Below, in pieces: positions 7,665 through 15,655 of a stretch of DNA of 25,332 nucleotides. The notes beneath the pieces were generated by a model. That model was not told where the DNA came from, did not search any database, and saw only the letters and a list, made by a program, of their open reading frames with translations. Position 1 is the stretch's first letter, and every line of letters begins with the position of its first letter. Made by a program: the position numbers and the translations under genes. Origin of the DNA: Mageeibacillus sp. UBA3708 (lineage in GTDB: Bacteria; Bacillota; Clostridia; Saccharofermentanales; Saccharofermentanaceae); assembly GCA_002371375.1 (NCBI GenBank), contig DFIB01000223.1:1-25332 (forward strand), written 5' to 3'.

Positions 7665-9150
7665 GGATCAATAACGTTACGACCATCATGACTACACCTG
7701 ATGCCAGCGATATTGCCGCATTTCTCACAAGTCCGGCTATAAGGTACGTCACGAAAGACACAGCCGCACATGTAAGTGCATACGGAAGCTGCGTTGACAC
7801 GTGCGCTATGTGATTGCATTGTGCCCCGGCCGAACTCATTATAGTTGTATCTGATATCGGAGAACAGTGGTCACCACAGACGGCACCTGCCATACATGCG
7901 GATACGCATATGATAGCCAGAGTGTTGTTACTTCCATCGGTTAGAGGAAACGCTTTCAAAGTGATAGGGATAAGGATCCCGAATGTGCCCCAGGATGTTC
8001 CTGTTGCAAAAGACAGTCCGACTGCAATAAGGAATACGATTGCAGGAAGGAAATCCATATAGCTTCCTTTGCTCTGATCGACGACTCCCGCGACATATTC
8101 GGCAGCACCGAGTGAATCAGTCATAGTCTTAAGAGTCCATGCAAGAGATAGTATCACTATGGCCGGAACCATCGCCCTGAATCCCTCTACAACACAATCC
8201 ATGCAGTCACGGAACTTCATTACGCGCCTTATAAGGTACAATAACAATGTCACGGCAATACCACCGAATGAACCGTATACGAGTCCTACAGAAGCATCGC
8301 TGTTTGCAAATGCATTAACAAATGACTCACCACTGAAGAATCCGCCTGTATAGAGCATTCCTATTACGCAGCAAATGATGAGCGCCAGTACGGGAATAAT
8401 AAGGTCAATCACCTTACCCCTGCCCTTGACCTCGTTATCGATCCCGTTCTGTGATGCCCCATTAACTGTAAAAAGATCGCCCTTGTCCATAGCATTTCTC
8501 TCATGTCTCTTCATAGGACCGTAATCGAGCTTGAATACAGCAAGGAAAAACATCATGAATATAGTCAGGATGGCGTAAAAATTATATGGGATCGCCCTGA
8601 CAAAAAGCATGATCCCGTTCGTGCCTTCAGGAGCAAATCCGGATACGGCTGCAGCCCAGGAAGATATTGGAGCAATTATACAAATAGGGGCGGCCGTGGA
8701 ATCTATGAGATACGCAAGTTTTGCTCTTGATATCTTATGTCTGTCAGTCAGAGGTCTCATAACGCTTCCAACGGTGAGACAGTTGAAATAATCATCCACG
8801 AAAATTAATATGCCCAAAGCTATAGTGGCAATCTGTGCACCGACCCTGCTCTTCACATGCTTCGATGCCCACTCTCCGAAAGCAGCAGATCCCCCTGCCT
8901 TATTCATCAACGCAACTATTATTCCCAGGAAAACAAGAAAGACAAGTATTCCCACATTATACGGATCAGACATCACCTTAATGAGTCCGTCATTAAATAT
9001 ATGTTTGACCGTTGCGACCGGATTGAAATCCGCATAGAAAAGTCCTCCGACAATAATACCCACAAAAAGCGAGCTATAGACCTCTTTTGTTATCAATGCC
9101 AGCAATATCGCTACAAGCGGCGGTATCAGTGCCCAAAAAGTTGCATACAT
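7627..9150 (-). CDS. nhaC: Na+/H+ antiporter, NhaC family
   Basis: The 507-residue polytopic membrane protein opens with WALIPPLVAILLALITKEVY and shows family-typical segments FVDDYFNCLTVGSVMRP, IAPISSWAAAVSGFAPEG and SFATGTSWGTFGILIP. These are characteristic of the NhaC group (COG1757), which exchanges sodium (in some members organic anions such as malate/lactate) for protons. The ATG at 9148-9150 comes 20 bases after the end of the polyphosphate:AMP phosphotransferase gene, so it looks like the last gene of the Pta-led operon. Only a GGGATGG about 12 bases upstream resembles a ribosome site. The 3' end overlaps the convergent EamA gene by 38 bases. The exchanged ion is inferred from the family name only. 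Confidence 0.88.
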   Translation of the reverse strand: MYATFWALIPPLVAILLALITKEVYSSLFVGIIVGGLFYADFNPVATVKHIFNDGLIKVMSDPYNVGILVFLVFLGIIVALMNKAGGSAAFGEWASKHVKSRVGAQIATIALGILIFVDDYFNCLTVGSVMRPLTDRHKISRAKLAYLIDSTAAPICIIAPISSWAAAVSGFAPEGTNGIMLFVRAIPYNFYAILTIFMMFFLAVFKLDYGPMKRHERNAMDKGDLFTVNGASQNGIDNEVKGRGKVIDLIIPVLALIICCVIGMLYTGGFFSGESFVNAFANSDASVGLVYGSFGGIAVTLLLYLIRRVMKFRDCMDCVVEGFRAMVPAIVILSLAWTLKTMTDSLGAAEYVAGVVDQSKGSYMDFLPAIVFLIAVGLSFATGTSWGTFGILIPITLKAFPLTDGSNNTLAIICVSACMAGAVCGDHCSPISDTTIMSSAGAQCNHIAHVSTQLPYALTCAAVSFVTYLIAGLVRNAAISLASGVVMMVVTLLILNHFVNPKKNLS

Positions 9151-9170
9151 CTCAACAGACCATCCCGAAA

Positions 9171-10658
9171 TTATTTGTTGTCATTGCCAAGGCGTCTCTC
9201 GATAGCCTTTATGACTGTCTTCAGAGCCTTGATCCTGGCGTATTTCTTGTCATTTGATTCGAGAACATACCACGGTGCATATGTCGTACTCGTCTTCTGG
9301 ATCATCTCATCCACAGCCTCTTCATACAGATCCCACTTCTCCCTGTTGCGCCAGTCCTCGTCAGTGATCTTCCACTGCTTCTCCGGCGTGTTCTGACGGT
9401 CGGTAAATCTCTCCAGCTGAGTATCCTTGTCAATCTGGACCCAGAACTTAATGACCACGGCACCCCAGTCAACGAGTTCCTTCTCGAATTCATTAATCTC
9501 GTTATATGCCCTCTGCCAGTCGTTCTCGGAGCAGAAACCTTCCAGCCTCTCAACCATTACCCTTCCGTACCATGTGCGGTCAAAAATCGCAATGTGACCG
9601 TCCTTTGGAAGTCTTCTCCAGAAACGCCATAGATAGTGACGCGCCTTCTCTGCCGGTTCAGGGCTTGCTATAGGATGCACTTCATATCCCCTCGGATCGA
9701 GTGCTGCCGCGATCCTCTTAATGTTACCGCCCTTGCCGGCTGCGTCCCATCCTTCATATGCGATGATCACAGGGATCTTCTTGTGATAAATCTCATTATG
9801 AAGCTGCTTAAGGCGGTCCTGAAGCTCATCCAGTTCTTTGCGGTACTCTTCTTCAGTCATCTGTTTGTCCAGAGGAATATCCGACAACTTCGGCATCTTT
9901 CTGAGCGCGAAAGTATTCTGCAGTATCGGCGCCGTCCTCTGTGATTCCGCATTCTTCAGTGCCGTATCGATACTTGCAATAAGGATCTCGGTCATCTGGA
10001 GTTCCGCCCACTTCTTGCTGGAAGAATCAATGAAATACCATGGTGCCACGAACTGATTTGTAGCCTCGATATATTCATCAAAAACATCCAGGCACTTATC
10101 GTAATGCTTGTTCTGCCATCTGTCAAAATCCGACACGCGCCAGCTTGTAGTCTCATCTGACGCCAGTTCATCAAGGCGTTTCTTTTGGGTCTTCTCGTCA
10201 ATATGGAAGAAGAACTTCACAACAAGATACCCGTTGTCATTAAGCTGTCTCTCAAATCTCTTGATCGAGGTAAGATGAGCCTTATATAATTTCTTGTCAG
10301 TATCGCCGCGGAGATATCCGCCGGTAACTTCACCCATCCATGATCCGTCAAAAAAGGAGAACTGTCCTTCCTTCGGGATCCTCACAAAATATCTGTAAAG
10401 GAAAGGCCGCCTCAATTCCTCACGCGTGGGTTCGGTCAGTGTCTCACATTTGAAGAATCTCGGGTCCATATTTCTGATGACACGGCCGAGAACAGAGCCC
10501 TTGCCTGCAGCTCCCCAGCCGTCCATGATCACAAGTACGGGCAGCTTATTCTCCTTAACAAGTATCTGTCTTCTTGCAAGCTCCATTCTGGCCGTCTCAA
10601 GACGTCTTGTCAGCTCATCATCATCAGGCCGTCTGTCCTTCACCCATTCTTTCAGCAT
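9171..10658 (-). CDS. pap: Polyphosphate:AMP phosphotransferase, two-domain PPK2
   Basis: The 495-residue protein consists of two tandem PPK2 domains. Domain 1 has a P-loop DGWGAAGKG at 46-54; domain 2 has EGWDAAGKG at 302-310. Domain 2 keeps the full lid/Walker B motif FDRTWYGRVMVE beginning at 359, whereas domain 1 reads FDGSWMGEV at 103-111 and lacks both arginines of that motif. In the family, two-domain PPK2 enzymes move phosphate from polyphosphate to AMP to make ADP in the cytoplasm. Domain 2 is probably the catalytic one (inference from the retained arginines). The ATG at 10656-10658 has a perfect AGGAGG at 10668-10673. It lies 18 bases behind a zinc-ribbon gene and 20 bases before nhaC in one run of genes. 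Confidence 0.9.
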   Translation of the reverse strand: MLKEWVKDRRPDDDELTRRLETARMELARRQILVKENKLPVLVIMDGWGAAGKGSVLGRVIRNMDPRFFKCETLTEPTREELRRPFLYRYFVRIPKEGQFSFFDGSWMGEVTGGYLRGDTDKKLYKAHLTSIKRFERQLNDNGYLVVKFFFHIDEKTQKKRLDELASDETTSWRVSDFDRWQNKHYDKCLDVFDEYIEATNQFVAPWYFIDSSSKKWAELQMTEILIASIDTALKNAESQRTAPILQNTFALRKMPKLSDIPLDKQMTEEEYRKELDELQDRLKQLHNEIYHKKIPVIIAYEGWDAAGKGGNIKRIAAALDPRGYEVHPIASPEPAEKARHYLWRFWRRLPKDGHIAIFDRTWYGRVMVERLEGFCSENDWQRAYNEINEFEKELVDWGAVVIKFWVQIDKDTQLERFTDRQNTPEKQWKITDEDWRNREKWDLYEEAVDEMIQKTSTTYAPWYVLESNDKKYARIKALKTVIKAIERRLGNDNK

Positions 10659-10676
10659 AGGGGATACCTCCTTTTA

Positions 10677-11066
10677 TTATTCTGTTGCAGATTCTGTCTC
10701 TTCTTCTGCATCGTAATTTGCGAAAGGATAGAACACAACCTCCTCACCGCAGAACACACATCGTCCCCTCATCGGCGTGGAAGATGATTCCTGTATCGTC
10801 CTGCCGCACTTGGGACAGGGCTTCTTGGGATTGCCATAGGAAATCTTCTTTTTCTCCCTTGCCAGTATCTCGTCGATCTTATTGTTGAGAACACCGGCAT
10901 CAACGCCCTGTTCCTGCATGATCTCCCACATGGCGTTGATGATCATCTTCATCTTGGTAATGTCAGAACCGACATCGGCAATCTTCTTGCCGGTACTTGC
11001 CAGTCTCTCGCTGTTGCGTGAATTCTCCAGTGCTCCTGCCAGGTAGACATCATTGGTATTAGACAT
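10677..11066 (-). CDS. Zinc-ribbon protein of unknown function (paralogue 2)
   Basis: I do not recognise a named family. The 129-residue protein has a helical N-terminal half (about 1-72) with a NAMWEIMQEQG segment, then a basic stretch, and a zinc ribbon with CPKCG at 84-88 and CVFCG at 103-107 (Cys84, 87, 103, 106). The tail is acidic. It is clearly homologous to the protein at 11609-12076: both share NAMWE, IQES, GRCV and FYP at matching places and the same CxxC-15-CxxC spacing. No signal peptide or membrane helix is present, so it is probably cytoplasmic. GAGGGGGG precedes the ATG at 11064-11066. It lies 17 bases after the membrane protein gene and 18 bases before the PPK2 gene. Confidence 0.85.
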   Translation of the reverse strand: MSNTNDVYLAGALENSRNSERLASTGKKIADVGSDITKMKMIINAMWEIMQEQGVDAGVLNNKIDEILAREKKKISYGNPKKPCPKCGRTIQESSSTPMRGRCVFCGEEVVFYPFANYDAEEETESATE

Positions 11067-11083
11067 ATCAGAAGGCCCCCCTC

Positions 11084-11566
11084 TTATGCTCTGTTATCAA
11101 GCAGATTAAGATCTTCTCTCACACGGACAAGGATAACGCTGTCACCTGCCTTCGCATCCTGCGGTTCCTTATAAAGGTAACTTACCGGTATATCTTCGAG
11201 GCCTGCCACATGATATCCCTTATCACTCTTGCCGACAAGTGTCGCAGAATAGAAACCGTAATCCCCTTTCTTCACCGCTCCGGCCGTCGCGAAAATATTG
11301 TATACCGCATAGAACGGGAAGCACAGTGCTATCAGCAGCAGGAAAATCGTCTTGACTCCTATTATTACCAGATTAAAGAAATAGCCGATTGCAAATGCAA
11401 CGCCGATCACAACTGCTGCAAAGACCAATGAACCCAGAAGCATCTTTATGCTGTCCTTCTTAGCCTTGGACAAAACCTTATTCTCCTCATCCTGCTCAAT
11501 GCTTACCTTCACTATCTTCTGCTGATTACATGCCTCATCAACAGCCCACTTAACATCACGTGCCAT
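11084..11566 (-). CDS. Two-helix membrane protein of unknown function
   Basis: I do not recognise this protein. Its 160 residues form a charged N-terminal segment (1-41), two transmembrane helices (about 43-64 and 67-92), and a C-terminal soluble domain of about 65 residues. That domain is probably beta-rich, with GDYGFYSATLVG, GYHVAGLEDIPVSYLY and GDSVILVRV. The short turn between helices predicts that both soluble parts lie on the same side of the membrane. AAGGAG precedes the ATG at 11564-11566. It is sandwiched between two paralogous zinc-ribbon genes on the same strand, which suggests that the three products act together. Confidence 0.8.
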   Translation of the reverse strand: MARDVKWAVDEACNQQKIVKVSIEQDEENKVLSKAKKDSIKMLLGSLVFAAVVIGVAFAIGYFFNLVIIGVKTIFLLLIALCFPFYAVYNIFATAGAVKKGDYGFYSATLVGKSDKGYHVAGLEDIPVSYLYKEPQDAKAGDSVILVRVREDLNLLDNRA

Positions 11567-11608
11567 TATTATGCTCCTTACTTTTGTAATTATTTATATC
11601 TGTTCCAT

Positions 11609-12076
11609 TTAGAAACCGAGGTCATCAGAGGGGTTGTACGGTTTGTTATCAGGAACTGCCTCAGGCGCTTCATCGACCTCTTCTTCGAAGCCGTCATCAG
11701 TCTCCATAAGACGGACATCATCGGAATAAGGATAGAATGTTACCTCAGCACCGCAGTATACACACCTTCCGATCAGCGGCATCTTGGTCGACTCCTGTAT
11801 CGGTTTGCCGCATCTCGGGCAGGCGATCCTTGTATAGTAACTGTACCCCTTCTTGCGCCTGTCAACCAGCTCATCCATCTTCTTATAGAGCATCTCTTTG
11901 GTGATGCCGTTATCCTGCAACAGCTCCCACATGGCGTTAGTGATCATGTCGAGTCTCGACAAAAGATTCCCCATCTCATCGAGTTCTCTGGCCTGATTCA
12001 TCATGCGGCTGGACATCCGTGCATCATTGAACGCATCACCTATCTGCTGCATGTGGTTATAATTACCCCTTGCCAT
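11609..12076 (-). CDS. Zinc-ribbon protein of unknown function (paralogue 1)
   Basis: The 155-residue protein has a Met/Arg-rich helical N-terminal part (1-75) with NAMWELLQDNG at 47-57, then a zinc ribbon with CPRCG at 86-90 and CVYCG at 105-109 (Cys86, 89, 105, 108). A long acidic, Pro-rich tail of about 40 residues follows. It is homologous to the protein at 10677-11066 but has a longer tail. It is probably cytoplasmic and could bind nucleic acid or protein; nothing in the sequence decides this. AAGGAGGA stands 8 bases before the ATG at 12074-12076, one of the best ribosome sites in the window. It starts 18 bases after the stop of the phosphate acetyltransferase gene. Confidence 0.85.
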   Translation of the reverse strand: MARGNYNHMQQIGDAFNDARMSSRMMNQARELDEMGNLLSRLDMITNAMWELLQDNGITKEMLYKKMDELVDRRKKGYSYYTRIACPRCGKPIQESTKMPLIGRCVYCGAEVTFYPYSDDVRLMETDDGFEEEVDEAPEAVPDNKPYNPSDDLGF

Positions 12077-12094
12077 ATCCTGTTCCTCCTTGTC

Positions 12095-13060
12095 TTATTG
12101 TGCCTGAACCGCAGTCATCGCCACCGTGTTGACAATGTCATCAACAGAGCATCCGCGGGACAGATCGTTACACGGCTTAGCCAATCCCTGGAGCACCGCG
12201 AAACACTCAGCTCCGGCGATCCTCTGAGTAATCTTATAACCGATATTACCTGCCTGAAGATCCGGGAAGATAAGCACATTAGCTCTTCCCTCCACCGGGC
12301 TTCCCTTAGCCTTGGACGCCGCAATCTCCGGAACAAGCGCGGCATCGAGCTGAAGTTCTCCGTCAAGAATGAGACTCGGAGCTATCTGATGTGCGATCTC
12401 CGTCGCCTGCTGAACTTTTGTAACAAGTTCATGCTTTGCCGAGCCCTTCGTAGAGAATGACAGAAGAGCGACTCTCGGCTCGCTTATGTCACAAAGTGCC
12501 CTTGCGGTATCTGCGGCAGACACTGCAATATGTGCCAGTTCCTCTGCTGTGGGATTAGGCATTACTACACAGTCGGCATAGACGAGCAGTCCGTTCTCAC
12601 CGAGTGACTTATTGGGGCAGTCCATCAGGAAGCTGGAGGATACCACCTTCATTCCGGGCTTCGTCTTGATGATCTGAAGAGCAGGTCTCAGCATATCGCC
12701 TGTAGTGTGAACAGCACCGGATACAAGCCCGTCCGCATCGCCCGTCTTGACCATCATGATACCGTAATACATAGGGTCTGTGACAAGCTTCTTCGCATCA
12801 TCTTCAGACACACCCTTTGCCTTGCGGAGCTCATAAAGTTCCGAAGCATACTGTGCGGACTTATCAGAGGTCATGGGATTGATTATCTCAATACCCTCCG
12901 CATCTATCTTTGCAGGATCTCCCAGCAGGACCGGAACAGCAAGTCCTTCTGCCTTGATTATCTTCGCGGCAGCGACAGTTCTCTCCTCGTCGCCTTCGGG
13001 AAGAACGATCCTCTTGATGTCCTTCTTTGCCTTCATCTTGATTGTGTCGATCAAGCTCAT
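12095..13060 (-). CDS. pta: Phosphate acetyltransferase
   Basis: The 321-residue protein matches the short, single-domain Pta typical of Gram-positive bacteria. It opens with IKRIVLPEGDEERT and contains GDADGLVSGAVHTTGDMLRP at 107-126, VSSSFLMDCPN and the C-terminal NVLIFPDLQAGNIGYK. It interconverts acetyl-CoA plus phosphate and acetyl phosphate in the cytoplasm, the first step of acetate formation with ATP gain. The usual partner acetate kinase is not next to it here; instead it leads a run that ends with polyphosphate:AMP phosphotransferase and NhaC. AGGTGG lies 9 bases before the ATG at 13058-13060. The related phosphate butyryltransferase is a less likely alternative, given the Pta-type motifs. 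Confidence 0.92.
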   Translation of the reverse strand: MSLIDTIKMKAKKDIKRIVLPEGDEERTVAAAKIIKAEGLAVPVLLGDPAKIDAEGIEIINPMTSDKSAQYASELYELRKAKGVSEDDAKKLVTDPMYYGIMMVKTGDADGLVSGAVHTTGDMLRPALQIIKTKPGMKVVSSSFLMDCPNKSLGENGLLVYADCVVMPNPTAEELAHIAVSAADTARALCDISEPRVALLSFSTKGSAKHELVTKVQQATEIAHQIAPSLILDGELQLDAALVPEIAASKAKGSPVEGRANVLIFPDLQAGNIGYKITQRIAGAECFAVLQGLAKPCNDLSRGCSVDDIVNTVAMTAVQAQ

Positions 13061-13093
13061 ATAGTTGCACCACCTGTTTTAAAAAGTCACGTT

Positions 13094-13123
13094 TATTGTA
13101 TCACAATATGGAACCCGTAACAG
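13094..13123 (-). promoter_or_regulatory. Promoter and overlapping palindrome upstream of pta
   Basis: On the minus strand TACAAT at 13095-13100 is preceded by TGA, making an extended -10 box, with a weak CTGTTA 17 bases upstream (13118-13123). The -10 is embedded in the 15-base palindrome TATTGTATCACAATA at 13094-13108, which could be a repressor site. Confidence 0.45.
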
Positions 13124-13126
13124 GCT

Positions 13127-13672
13127 TACATCCGGATTCTCCGCAGAAGAACGCCAGTGGCGTTATGAGAGAGGAGAATTCTGGCAGGATTACGTCCGGA
13201 TTCTCCGCAGAAGAACGCCGGTGGCGTTATGAGAGAGGAGAATTCTGGCAGGATTACGTCCGGATTCTCCGCTAAAGAACGCCAGTGGCGTTATGGGGGA
13301 GGAGAATTCTGGCAGGATTGCGTCTGAATTCTCCGCGAAAGAACGCCAGTGGCGTTATGAGAGAGGAGAATTCTGGCAGGATTACGTCCGGATTCTCCGC
13401 TAAAGAACGCCAGTGGCGTTATGGGGGAGGAGAATTCTGGCAGGATTGCGTCTGAATTCTCCGCGAAAGAACGCCGGTGTCGTTATGGGAAAGGAGAATT
13501 CTGGCAGGATTACGTCCGGATTCTCCGCTAAAGAACGCCAGTGGCGTTATGGGGGAGGAGAATTCTGGCAGGATTGCGTCTGAATTCTCCGCGAAAGAAC
13601 GCCGGTGGCGTTATGGGAGAGGAGAATTTTGGCAGGATTGCGTCCGGATTCTCCGCGAAAGAACGCCGGTAT
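13127..13672. repeat. 64-bp tandem repeat array of hairpin units
   Basis: The octamer TTCTCCGC occurs nine times at exactly 64-base spacing (13137, 13201, 13265, 13329, 13393, 13457, 13521, 13585, 13649), giving eight full units and one partial unit. Each unit holds a short hairpin AACGCC-AGT or GGT-GGCGTT and a second inverted pair GGAGAAT...ATTCTCC; in three units the second pair lengthens to GGAGAATTC...GAATTCTCC. Units at 13265, 13393 and 13521 are the same variant and alternate with a second variant, so a 128-bp higher-order period is visible. No spacers are present. The unit length is not a multiple of three, and the open frames in it are by-products. Confidence 0.95.
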
Positions 13673-13945
13673 ACTGCGCAGGCAGATCTGCTCACCCCGG
13701 TCGTCAAAGTCACCATCAGTGAAGCCCGCAACAGCTTGCGAGCGGACTTCCGCCAGCATACCGGGCACCCAAGTCATCACCCGTATTAGTTCAATGCCCT
13801 GCCCCGGAACTGCTTTGAGCACGAGCGGGCATATACGCAAAAAAATAATGCACACACTCACCCCCGCGAAGTGCGACTGAGTTTCGGGGCAGCGGCATTG
13901 AGTTCCTCGAGGACTGTAGCGAGCAAGTCTGTTGCCGGGCGTGAG
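13669..13945 (+). repeat. Dispersed inverted-repeat element, copy R2 (nested form)
   Basis: The element starts with GTATACTGCG, as R1 does, directly where the 64-bp array breaks off. The outer left arm at 13721-13753 (GAAGCCCGCAACAGCTTGCG and onward) is mirrored imperfectly by the right arm at 13909-13941. Nested inside, 13791-13810 (TCAATGCCCTGCCCCGGAAC) pairs with 13881-13901. The loop carries a further module at 13802-13831 that recurs at 21751-21779 in copy R4. Together with the tandem array it fills the 958-base gap between pta and the gene at 14019; no gene is seen there. Confidence 0.8.
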
Positions 13946-13975
13946 CTTCTTGTCCGATTAATGGTAACACCACTG

Positions 13976-13984
13976 TGATAGAAT
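13976..13984 (+). promoter_or_regulatory. Extended -10 promoter for the three-gene cassette
   Basis: TGATAGAAT forms an extended -10 box 34 bases before the ATG at 14019. A usable -35 box is not clear (TTAATG at 13958-13963 has only a 15-base spacer). Confidence 0.4.
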
Positions 13985-14018
13985 AAAGGCATGATATGAA
14001 GACGGGGGGACACACTTC

Positions 14019-14897
14019 ATGACTGACGCTCAGGCCAGAAGGATAATCGATGATTTCGAGAGGAAGAATGTTCATAATGAAGATGAGGAGTTCATGTTCA
14101 TTGAGGCTTGTGAGTATCTCATAGACAAGACTCACGATCCCCGTCTGATGATGCACCTCGGAGGGTATTATTACGAGCTGCGTAACTTTGATCTGGCTCT
14201 TAAGTACTACGAGATGGCATCTGCGCTTCATTACGACGATGCAGATGAGTGTCTCGGATACATTTGGTATTACGGGAGGACGGGACAGAAGGATTATGAG
14301 AAGGCTTTCCGCCATTTCAAGGCGGCTGCAGACCGCGGGAATATCGTTGCCCGGTACAAGATCGCCGATATGTATAAGAACGGTTATTATGTTGAGAAGG
14401 ATTATGATGAGTATAAGCGGATCATAAGGGAGCTTTATCCGGAGATCACGGGGGCGACTAATGTATTCGCGCCGCTGCCTGAGATCTACACGAGGCTGGC
14501 GCATATCGAAGCCGGGGAAGGCAACGAAGACGAGGCATGTGAACTGTATCTTTATGCCAAGGACTTTCTGGCGCAGAGGATCAGGTACAACGCGTTCTTC
14601 GGGAATCTCAACATTATGAAGTGGCTGATACAGGACCTTTATAAGCTCATGGAGCCTGACAGGGATAACATCGACCTTTACGATCTGTACTACTATCTGG
14701 AGAAGCCGGTGAAGATCTCATTCAAGTACATGGACAGAACGTATCACGTGGAGTGCATGAACGAGGACGGAGAGAATGTCATCAGGTTTGAGGACAAATG
14801 GTTCAGGTCAGCAGACGATTTCTTCAGGAAGGCAACTATCGGCAGTAAGCTTTTGACAGACATATACAGACGCCTTAGCGATTTTGAGATAGAATGA
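14019..14897 (+). CDS. Sel1/TPR-like repeat protein with unknown C-terminal domain
   Basis: The 292-residue protein has helical repeats at about 39-71, 73-107 and 109-143. Sel1-like features include ALKYYEMASA, KAFRHFKAAADRG and ARYKIADMYKNGY. Such repeats form scaffolds for protein binding. The C-terminal part (about 228-292, with VKISFKYMDRTYHVEC and DKWFRSADDFFRKA) looks like a small alpha/beta domain that I do not recognise. No signal peptide or membrane helix is present, so it is probably cytoplasmic. The ATG has ACGGGGGGA 8-9 bases upstream. The next gene starts 4 bases after its stop, and the third follows by 1 base, so the three are almost certainly co-translated. Confidence 0.88.
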   Translation: MTDAQARRIIDDFERKNVHNEDEEFMFIEACEYLIDKTHDPRLMMHLGGYYYELRNFDLALKYYEMASALHYDDADECLGYIWYYGRTGQKDYEKAFRHFKAAADRGNIVARYKIADMYKNGYYVEKDYDEYKRIIRELYPEITGATNVFAPLPEIYTRLAHIEAGEGNEDEACELYLYAKDFLAQRIRYNAFFGNLNIMKWLIQDLYKLMEPDRDNIDLYDLYYYLEKPVKISFKYMDRTYHVECMNEDGENVIRFEDKWFRSADDFFRKATIGSKLLTDIYRRLSDFEIE

Positions 14898-14901
14898 TCA
14901 C

Positions 14902-15654
14902 ATGGAACTTGTAGCGATTACACTGGGCGATTATCCGCAGTACGAAGAGCTGCTTATTAAGCGCGATAATCTTGATAAGGAGGCAGGTCTTTACGGCTTG
15001 AGGTACGAGGCTGTCTTCGGCAGGTACATCGAGGAACTGTTCTCTCTCAAGATCGACGCCATCAGGCTGAAGAAGATGATACGCTTCGCACAGATGGCCA
15101 TCAACCGCGGCGATACACCGGACTTCGATGATATAGAGTCACGCGTATCCGTTGAGATGAGTGATTACAACTCCCGCCTTCAACAGATGATCAGAGAGCA
15201 TGAGGCGGCGCGCAATGCGAAGACAGTCAGCGAACAGGACTATCAGAAGATCAGGACCATTTACCGTAATATCGCCAAGCTGATCCACCCTGACATCAAC
15301 AGCATCACTTCCGAATGTGAGGAACTGTCAGATCTGTGGAACAGGGTATGTGTCGCTTACAAATGCAACAGCCTTAAGGATCTTGAAGAGCTTGAAGTGC
15401 TCGTTAACGGAGTTCTCGCAGCCAAAGGACTCGATCATATGAATGTGGTCATTCCCGACATCAATGCAAAGATAGAACAGCTGAAGGCAGAGATCGGGAA
15501 GATTACCACCACTGATCCGTATATGTATAAATTTTTTCTCGACGATGAGGATGCAGTTGAAGCTCGGATCGGCGAATATAACAAAGAGATCGAAGAATAC
15601 TATACTTATATCGATAACCTGAAGGATATGTATAAGGAACTTGGAGGTGAATAG
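14902..15654 (+). CDS. J-domain-like (HPD) coiled-coil protein
   Basis: The 250-residue protein is largely helical. Its centre (about 109-160) resembles helices II and III of a DnaJ J-domain: a helix YRNIAKLI, the tripeptide HPD at 129-131, then a helix ELSDLWNRVCVAYK. The classical helix I is not obvious, so it may be a divergent or reduced J-domain. Flanking regions at about 83-104 and 188-250 look like coiled coil. The HPD loop is the part of J-proteins that stimulates Hsp70 (DnaK) ATPase activity. No DnaJ Cys-rich zinc region is present. The ATG at 14902 lacks a strong ribosome site and sits 4 bases after the previous stop, which implies translational coupling. Function beyond a possible co-chaperone is unknown. 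Confidence 0.85.
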   Translation: MELVAITLGDYPQYEELLIKRDNLDKEAGLYGLRYEAVFGRYIEELFSLKIDAIRLKKMIRFAQMAINRGDTPDFDDIESRVSVEMSDYNSRLQQMIREHEAARNAKTVSEQDYQKIRTIYRNIAKLIHPDINSITSECEELSDLWNRVCVAYKCNSLKDLEELEVLVNGVLAAKGLDHMNVVIPDINAKIEQLKAEIGKITTTDPYMYKFFLDDEDAVEARIGEYNKEIEEYYTYIDNLKDMYKELGGE

Positions 15655-15655
15655 A

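Noticed and set aside
13127..13672. Possible CRISPR array
   Set aside because: The whole 64-bp unit is conserved with no variable spacers, and no cas genes are in the window.
13042..13880. Several overlapping open frames on both strands in the repeat array
   Set aside because: The same peptide recurs in successive frames because 64 is not a multiple of three; there are no ribosome sites and no family resemblance.
13791..14504. 237-codon open frame on the minus strand
   Set aside because: It is antisense to the Sel1-like gene and runs into element R2; the plus-strand gene has family repeats and a ribosome site.
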